A DNA stretch of 53,220 nucleotides. Origin: Faecalibacterium sp. UBA1771. GTDB taxonomy: Bacteria; Bacillota; Clostridia; Oscillospirales; Ruminococcaceae. Under the pieces are notes generated by a model. It saw nothing but the letters and a program-made list of their open reading frames with translations. It was not told where the DNA came from and did not search any database. Positions 50,132-53,220 of the stretch are shown one piece after another; position 1 is the first letter of the stretch, and the number at the start of each line of letters is the position of its first letter. The DNA lies in assembly GCA_002315315.1 (NCBI GenBank), contig DCGT01000039.1, positions 4,634 through 57,853 of the forward strand. The letters run 5' to 3'. The position numbers were made by a program, and so were the translations under genes.

Positions 50132-50168
50132 TGCATTGCGGGTTGGCGTAAATGCGGCTCGCAATGCA
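50132..50168. other. Hairpin between pgk and tpiA
   Basis: TGCATTGCG (50132-50140) pairs perfectly with CGCAATGCA (50160-50168). No T run follows; likely an mRNA processing or stability element inside the operon. Confidence 0.5.
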
Positions 50169-50239
50169 TTGAGTGTATCTGTCCGACTCGGGACTCAACA
50201 GCGTCCCGATAAACTTACATTTTATGAGGAAATAATATA

Positions 50240-51007
50240 ATGGATAAGAGCAAAAGAGCTGCCGTTCTCGCCGGCAACTGGAAAATGAACAAGACCCCCG
50301 CCCAGGCCGCTGAGCTGCTGGACGCCATCATTCCCGCCGTCAAGGACGCCGACTGCACCGTTATCTGCTGCACTCCGTTCGTCGACCTCTCCGTCGCCGT
50401 TGAAAAGTGCAAGGGCACCAATGTCAAGATCGGCGCGCAAAACTGCCACTTCAAGGAATCCGGCGCTTATACCGGTGAAGTAGCCGCCAATATGCTGACC
50501 GAAATGGGCGTCGAGTACGTCATCATCGGACACAGCGAGCGCAGACAGTATTTCGGCGAAACCGATGAAACCGTCAACCTGCGCACCAAGGCCGCTCTCG
50601 CTGCCGGACTCAAGGTCATCATCTGCGTCGGTGAAATGCTCGATGAGCGCGAAAACGGCGTATTTGAGGACATCGTAGGCCGTCAGACCAAGATTGCCCT
50701 TCTCGGAATCGACAAGGCAGAGCTCAAGAACATCATCATCGCCTATGAGCCGGTATGGGCTATCGGCACCGGCAAGACCGCTACCGCCGAGCAGGCAGGA
50801 GAGGCTTGCGGATATATCCGTTCCGTCGTTGCCAAGCTGTACGATAACGAAGCCGCCGAGGGTCTGACCATTCAGTACGGCGGATCTATGAACCCCGGCA
50901 ATGCTGCCGAGCTGCTCGCCCAGAAGGATGTCGACGGCGGTCTTATCGGCGGAGCTTCGCTCAAGGCTCCCGATTTCAAGGCTCTCGTAGAAGCTGCCAG
51001 CAAATAA
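50240..51007 (+). CDS. tpiA: Triosephosphate isomerase
   Basis: TIM interconverts dihydroxyacetone phosphate and glyceraldehyde 3-phosphate. The 255-residue barrel has the catalytic Lys in AGNWKMNK, His in IIGHSERRQYF, Glu in IIAYEPVWAIGTGKTA and the phosphate loop QYGGSMNPGNA. GAGGAAA precedes the ATG at 50240. Second gene of the glycolytic operon. Confidence 0.98.
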   Translation: MDKSKRAAVLAGNWKMNKTPAQAAELLDAIIPAVKDADCTVICCTPFVDLSVAVEKCKGTNVKIGAQNCHFKESGAYTGEVAANMLTEMGVEYVIIGHSERRQYFGETDETVNLRTKAALAAGLKVIICVGEMLDERENGVFEDIVGRQTKIALLGIDKAELKNIIIAYEPVWAIGTGKTATAEQAGEACGYIRSVVAKLYDNEAAEGLTIQYGGSMNPGNAAELLAQKDVDGGLIGGASLKAPDFKALVEAASK

Positions 51008-51021
51008 TTCATTCTAATCGA

Positions 51022-51086
51022 GGCAGTACCGCACAAGATCGCCGACAGCACAATTCTGTCGGCGGGCAATGCGGTATTGCCCTTTT
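51022..51086 (+). terminator. Two-tier hairpin between tpiA and gpmI (possible attenuator)
   Basis: Outer arms GGCAGTACCGCA (51022-51033) and TGCGGTATTGCC (51070-51081), inner arms GCCGACAG (51041-51048) and CTGTCGGC (51056-51063), then CTTTTG. It could end part of the transcripts before gpmI. Confidence 0.55.
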
Positions 51087-51106
51087 GTTAAAAGAGGTAT
51101 TTCACA

Positions 51107-52639
51107 ATGACTGTAATGCTGATGATACTTGACGGCTTCGGCAATTCCGATTCGGAATACGGCAACGCTGTCAAGTACGCCAAAACCCCCAACATCGACA
51201 AGCTCTTTGCCGAGTGTCCGCACACACTAATCGGCGCATCCGGTATGGACGTAGGTCTGCCGAACGGTCAAATGGGCAACTCCGAGGTCGGTCACACCAA
51301 TATCGGCGCAGGCCGCATCGTTTATCAGGAGCTTACCAGCATAACCCACGAAATTGAAACCGGAGAGTTCTTTGAGAACACAGCTCTCTTAGAGGCCGCC
51401 GACCGTGCCGCCAATAGCGGAAAGTCTCTGCATCTCGTCGGTCTTGTTTCCGACGGCGGTGTTCACAGCCACAACACCCACCTTTACGCACTTGTAGAGC
51501 TTGCCAAGCGCCGCGGTGTCAAGAATGTTTACATTCACAGCATCCTCGACGGACGCGATGTTCCGCCCCGTTCCGGCGCGGATTATGTTGCACAGCTTCA
51601 GGGCAAGCTCGGAGAAATAGGTCTCGGCAAAATCGCCACCGTTATGGGCCGCTACTATGCTATGGACCGTGACAAACGCTGGGACAGAGTTTCCAAGGCG
51701 TACAACTGTATGGTATTCGGCGAAGGCGAATATAATGCCGACCCCGTCGATGCAGTAAACAAAAGCTATGCCAACGATGTTACCGACGAATTTGTTCTGC
51801 CGGTAGTGGTGGACAAAAACGGTATGATTAAGCCGGATGACAGCGTGGTGTTCTTCAATTTCCGTCCCGACCGTGCAAGGGAAATTACACGTTCGCTCGT
51901 TGACCCCGATTTTGACGGATTTGAGCGCAAAAACGGATTCTTCCCGCTCTACTATGTCTGTATGACCGAGTATGAAGCCAATATGCCCAACGTCACCGTC
52001 GCCTGCCCGCCCAAGTCGCTCGACAACACCTTCGGAGAGTATATCAGCAAAACGGGCAAAAAACAGCTCCGTATTGCCGAGACCGAGAAATACGCTCATG
52101 TCACCTTTTTCTTCAATGGCGGACGTGAAGAACCGTATGAGGGCGAGGACAGATGCCTTATCAAGTCTCCGTCCGTTGCCACCTACGACCTCAAGCCCGA
52201 AATGAGTGCCTATGAAGTCACCGATGAAGTCGTAAAACGCATTGAAAGCAATCAGTACGATGCTATCGTCCTCAACTTCGCCAACTGCGATATGGTCGGT
52301 CACACCGGTATCTTTGATGCCGCCGTCGCCGCCGTTGAGGCTGTCGATACCTGCGTGGGACGCGTTCTCGATGCTCTGAAAAAAGTCGGCGGTGTTTGCC
52401 TGCTGACTGCCGACCACGGCAACGCCGAGCAGATGTATGAGCCGGACGGCTCCAAGCGCGAGGACGGCTCTCCCGAGCCTTTCACCGCCCACACCACCAA
52501 CCTTGTCCCGCTCATTCTCATCGGAGCGGACAGCAAGCTTCGTGACGGCGGCAAGCTCTGTGACCTTGCCCCGACAATGTTAAAGCTCATGGGTCTTGAA
52601 AAACCTGCCGAAATGACCGGTGAGTCCATTATTCTTTAA
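51107..52639 (+). CDS. gpmI: 2,3-bisphosphoglycerate-independent phosphoglycerate mutase
   Basis: The manganese-dependent iPGM converts 3- to 2-phosphoglycerate. The 510-residue protein has the alkaline-phosphatase-like metal site (LMILDGFGNSD at the start), the phosphorylated serine Ser59 in MGNSEVGHTNIG, the transferase domain with ILDGRDVPPRSG and TVMGRYYAMDRDKRW, and metal ligands in NFANCDMVGHTG and LTADHGNAEQM. AAGAGG precedes the ATG. Third gene of the operon, followed by a strong terminator. Enolase and GAPDH genes are not in this window. Confidence 0.98.
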   Translation: MTVMLMILDGFGNSDSEYGNAVKYAKTPNIDKLFAECPHTLIGASGMDVGLPNGQMGNSEVGHTNIGAGRIVYQELTSITHEIETGEFFENTALLEAADRAANSGKSLHLVGLVSDGGVHSHNTHLYALVELAKRRGVKNVYIHSILDGRDVPPRSGADYVAQLQGKLGEIGLGKIATVMGRYYAMDRDKRWDRVSKAYNCMVFGEGEYNADPVDAVNKSYANDVTDEFVLPVVVDKNGMIKPDDSVVFFNFRPDRAREITRSLVDPDFDGFERKNGFFPLYYVCMTEYEANMPNVTVACPPKSLDNTFGEYISKTGKKQLRIAETEKYAHVTFFFNGGREEPYEGEDRCLIKSPSVATYDLKPEMSAYEVTDEVVKRIESNQYDAIVLNFANCDMVGHTGIFDAAVAAVEAVDTCVGRVLDALKKVGGVCLLTADHGNAEQMYEPDGSKREDGSPEPFTAHTTNLVPLILIGADSKLRDGGKLCDLAPTMLKLMGLEKPAEMTGESIIL

Positions 52640-52645
52640 TTTATC

Positions 52646-52681
52646 AAATCGGACGGTGTTCACAGCATCGTCCGATTTTTA
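52646..52681 (+). terminator. Terminator of the glycolytic operon
   Basis: AAATCGGACG (52646-52655) pairs with CGTCCGATTT (52669-52678), then more T. Confidence 0.9.
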
Positions 52682-52703
52682 CATTATATTGAAAATTACC
52701 GTG

Positions 52704-52732
52704 TTGATAATTCAAACAATTTCGGATATAAT
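52704..52732 (+). promoter_or_regulatory. Promoter of the small acidic protein gene
   Basis: TTGATA (52704-52709), a 17-base spacer and TATAAT (52727-52732), about 50 bases before the start. Confidence 0.75.
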
Positions 52733-52783
52733 ACCTTTTATAATGATAAAATATGATGAGTACTGTACACGGAGGTTTCTGAT

Positions 52784-53077
52784 ATGAATAAAACTGTAAA
52801 GACATTGTTGGGCGTCGCGGCTTTTTTGGCAACAGTTGTCGGCGTGATTTATGCCCTTGATAAAAAGAAATTCCTTTTCAAAACGGTTTGCGAGTTCGGA
52901 GATACCCTGACCGATGATGATGAGCTGTTCTGCGATGAAGATTGCACAGACGATGGAGAATGCGGTTGCACCTGCACCGACAAGGCGGACGGCAAACAGA
53001 CGGAAGAGTCTGCCGAAGAAGAATCCGACGGTGATTCCGACGAAAAAACAGAATCGGAAAAATCCGAAATAGAATAA
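52784..53077 (+). CDS. Small acidic Cys-rich membrane-anchored protein
   Basis: Family not recognised. The 97-residue protein has one hydrophobic helix at about 7-25 and a basic patch (DKKKF) after it. Next comes an acidic cysteine cluster (Cys36, 50, 54, 60, 62, 64, in the context FCDEDCTDDGECGCTCTD), then a tail of almost only Glu, Asp, Ser and Lys. GGAGG lies 8 bases before the ATG and it has a good promoter, so it is a real gene. Metal binding by the Cys/Asp cluster is plausible but inferred. Confidence 0.8.
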   Translation: MNKTVKTLLGVAAFLATVVGVIYALDKKKFLFKTVCEFGDTLTDDDELFCDEDCTDDGECGCTCTDKADGKQTEESAEEESDGDSDEKTESEKSEIE

Positions 53078-53140
53078 TGATCTTTTAATTTAATTTGATA
53101 TCCGAATTCAGCCTGTCCTTTTGATTTTTTAGAAAAGGTA

Positions 53141-53168
53141 TTGACAATAATTCTCACTGTGTTATAAT
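53141..53168 (+). promoter_or_regulatory. Promoter of the initiator tRNA gene
   Basis: Consensus TTGACA (53141-53146) and TATAAT (53163-53168), spacer 16 bases. Confidence 0.88.
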
Positions 53169-53171
53169 AGA

Positions 53172-53193
53172 GTGGCACTCAAAAGAGTGCCAC
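53172..53193 (+). other. Perfect hairpin between promoter and tRNA
   Basis: GTGGCACTC and GAGTGCCAC (9-base arms) around AAAA, placed where transcription should start. The arms resemble CIRCE half sites (GCACTC/GAGTGC) but the spacer is 4, not 9 bases. Confidence 0.7.
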
Positions 53194-53201
53194 AATAATA
53201 T

Positions 53202-53220
53202 CGCGGGGTAGAGCAGTTGG
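53202..53220 (+). tRNA. 5' end of a tRNA, probably initiator tRNA-fMet (cut by window end)
   Basis: CGCGGGGTAGAGCAGTTGG matches the acceptor and D-arm of bacterial initiator tRNA, including the unpaired C at position 1. The anticodon is beyond the window. Confidence 0.75.

Noticed and set aside
48761..50164. A 467-codon open frame on the minus strand
   Set aside because: Antisense to pgk. The strong codon bias of pgk keeps this frame open; the translation has no family features.
53172..53193. Genuine CIRCE element
   Set aside because: CIRCE has TTAGCACTC-N9-GAGTGCTAA. Here the outer bases differ and the spacer is 4 bases, so HrcA regulation cannot be claimed.
1..53220. CRISPR arrays, prophage, insertion sequences or integrases
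   Set aside because: I found no regularly spaced direct repeats and no transposase, integrase, Cas or phage structural motif on either strand.

Overview
The window looks like the chromosome of a spore-forming, anaerobic Clostridia-type member of the Bacillota, probably an uncultivated Oscillospirales/Ruminococcaceae-like gut organism. Support: near-balanced GC with AT-rich intergenic spacers, strong AGGAGG-type ribosome binding sites, frequent TTG/GTG starts, spore-peptidoglycan hydrolases (SpoIIP and a SpoIID domain), AbrB- and MerR-type regulators, a TRAP-TAXI transporter, an L-box (lysine) riboswitch, and classical Gram-positive promoters and terminators. The lineage is inferred from gene content, not from a phylogeny. 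I see no prophage, IS element or CRISPR array; this is mostly core chromosome with some accessory genes.

Layout. 0-4 kb: lepA (minus), divergent spoIIP, rpsT and tRNA-Leu(CAA). 4-5.9 kb: a decayed GyrI-like gene and a solitary N-acetyl sugar amidotransferase. 6-9.7 kb: proB-proA with a membrane-protein gene, tRNA-Arg(ACG) and a small TIR-like membrane protein. 9.7-11.5 kb: an AbrB-like regulator with an ABC exporter, behind a promoter overlapped by a perfect dyad. 11.6-16.8 kb: three tandem paralogous MFS transporters and an iron-type alcohol dehydrogenase. 17-21.1 kb: ddl-murI-DUF1934-argS. 21.3-23 kb: a cytoplasmic glycoside-hydrolase-like protein.

23.2-33.2 kb is a long minus-strand run: a small membrane protein, a DUF1858 redox protein, trmK, Nif3-like, rqcH, cysteine desulfurase, thiI, and a remarkable 1046-residue protein that joins complete CinA to a transmembrane helix, a sortase-B-like domain without its catalytic residues, and a SpoIID lytic transglycosylase domain. 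33.4-39.6 kb: a MoaF-like protein, PutP, and a TRAP-TAXI system (fused permease, DUF1850, lipoprotein receptor). 39.9-42.7 kb: an amino-acid ABC importer under an unmistakable lysine riboswitch, so very probably a lysine importer. 42.9-48.7 kb: S9 peptidase, a Na+/Ca2+ exchanger, M18 aminopeptidase and a MerR regulator. 48.9-52.6 kb: glycolytic pgk-tpiA-gpmI. The end holds a small acidic Cys-rich membrane protein and the first bases of an initiator tRNA.

Functional links. ThiI and the cysteine desulfurase form a sulfur-relay pair for tRNA thiolation. ddl and murI supply peptidoglycan precursors. proBA make proline and PutP imports it. The TRAP, ABC, MFS and M18/S9 genes suggest an amino-acid and peptide scavenging lifestyle. 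The strongest novelty candidate is the CinA/pseudo-sortase/SpoIID fusion.
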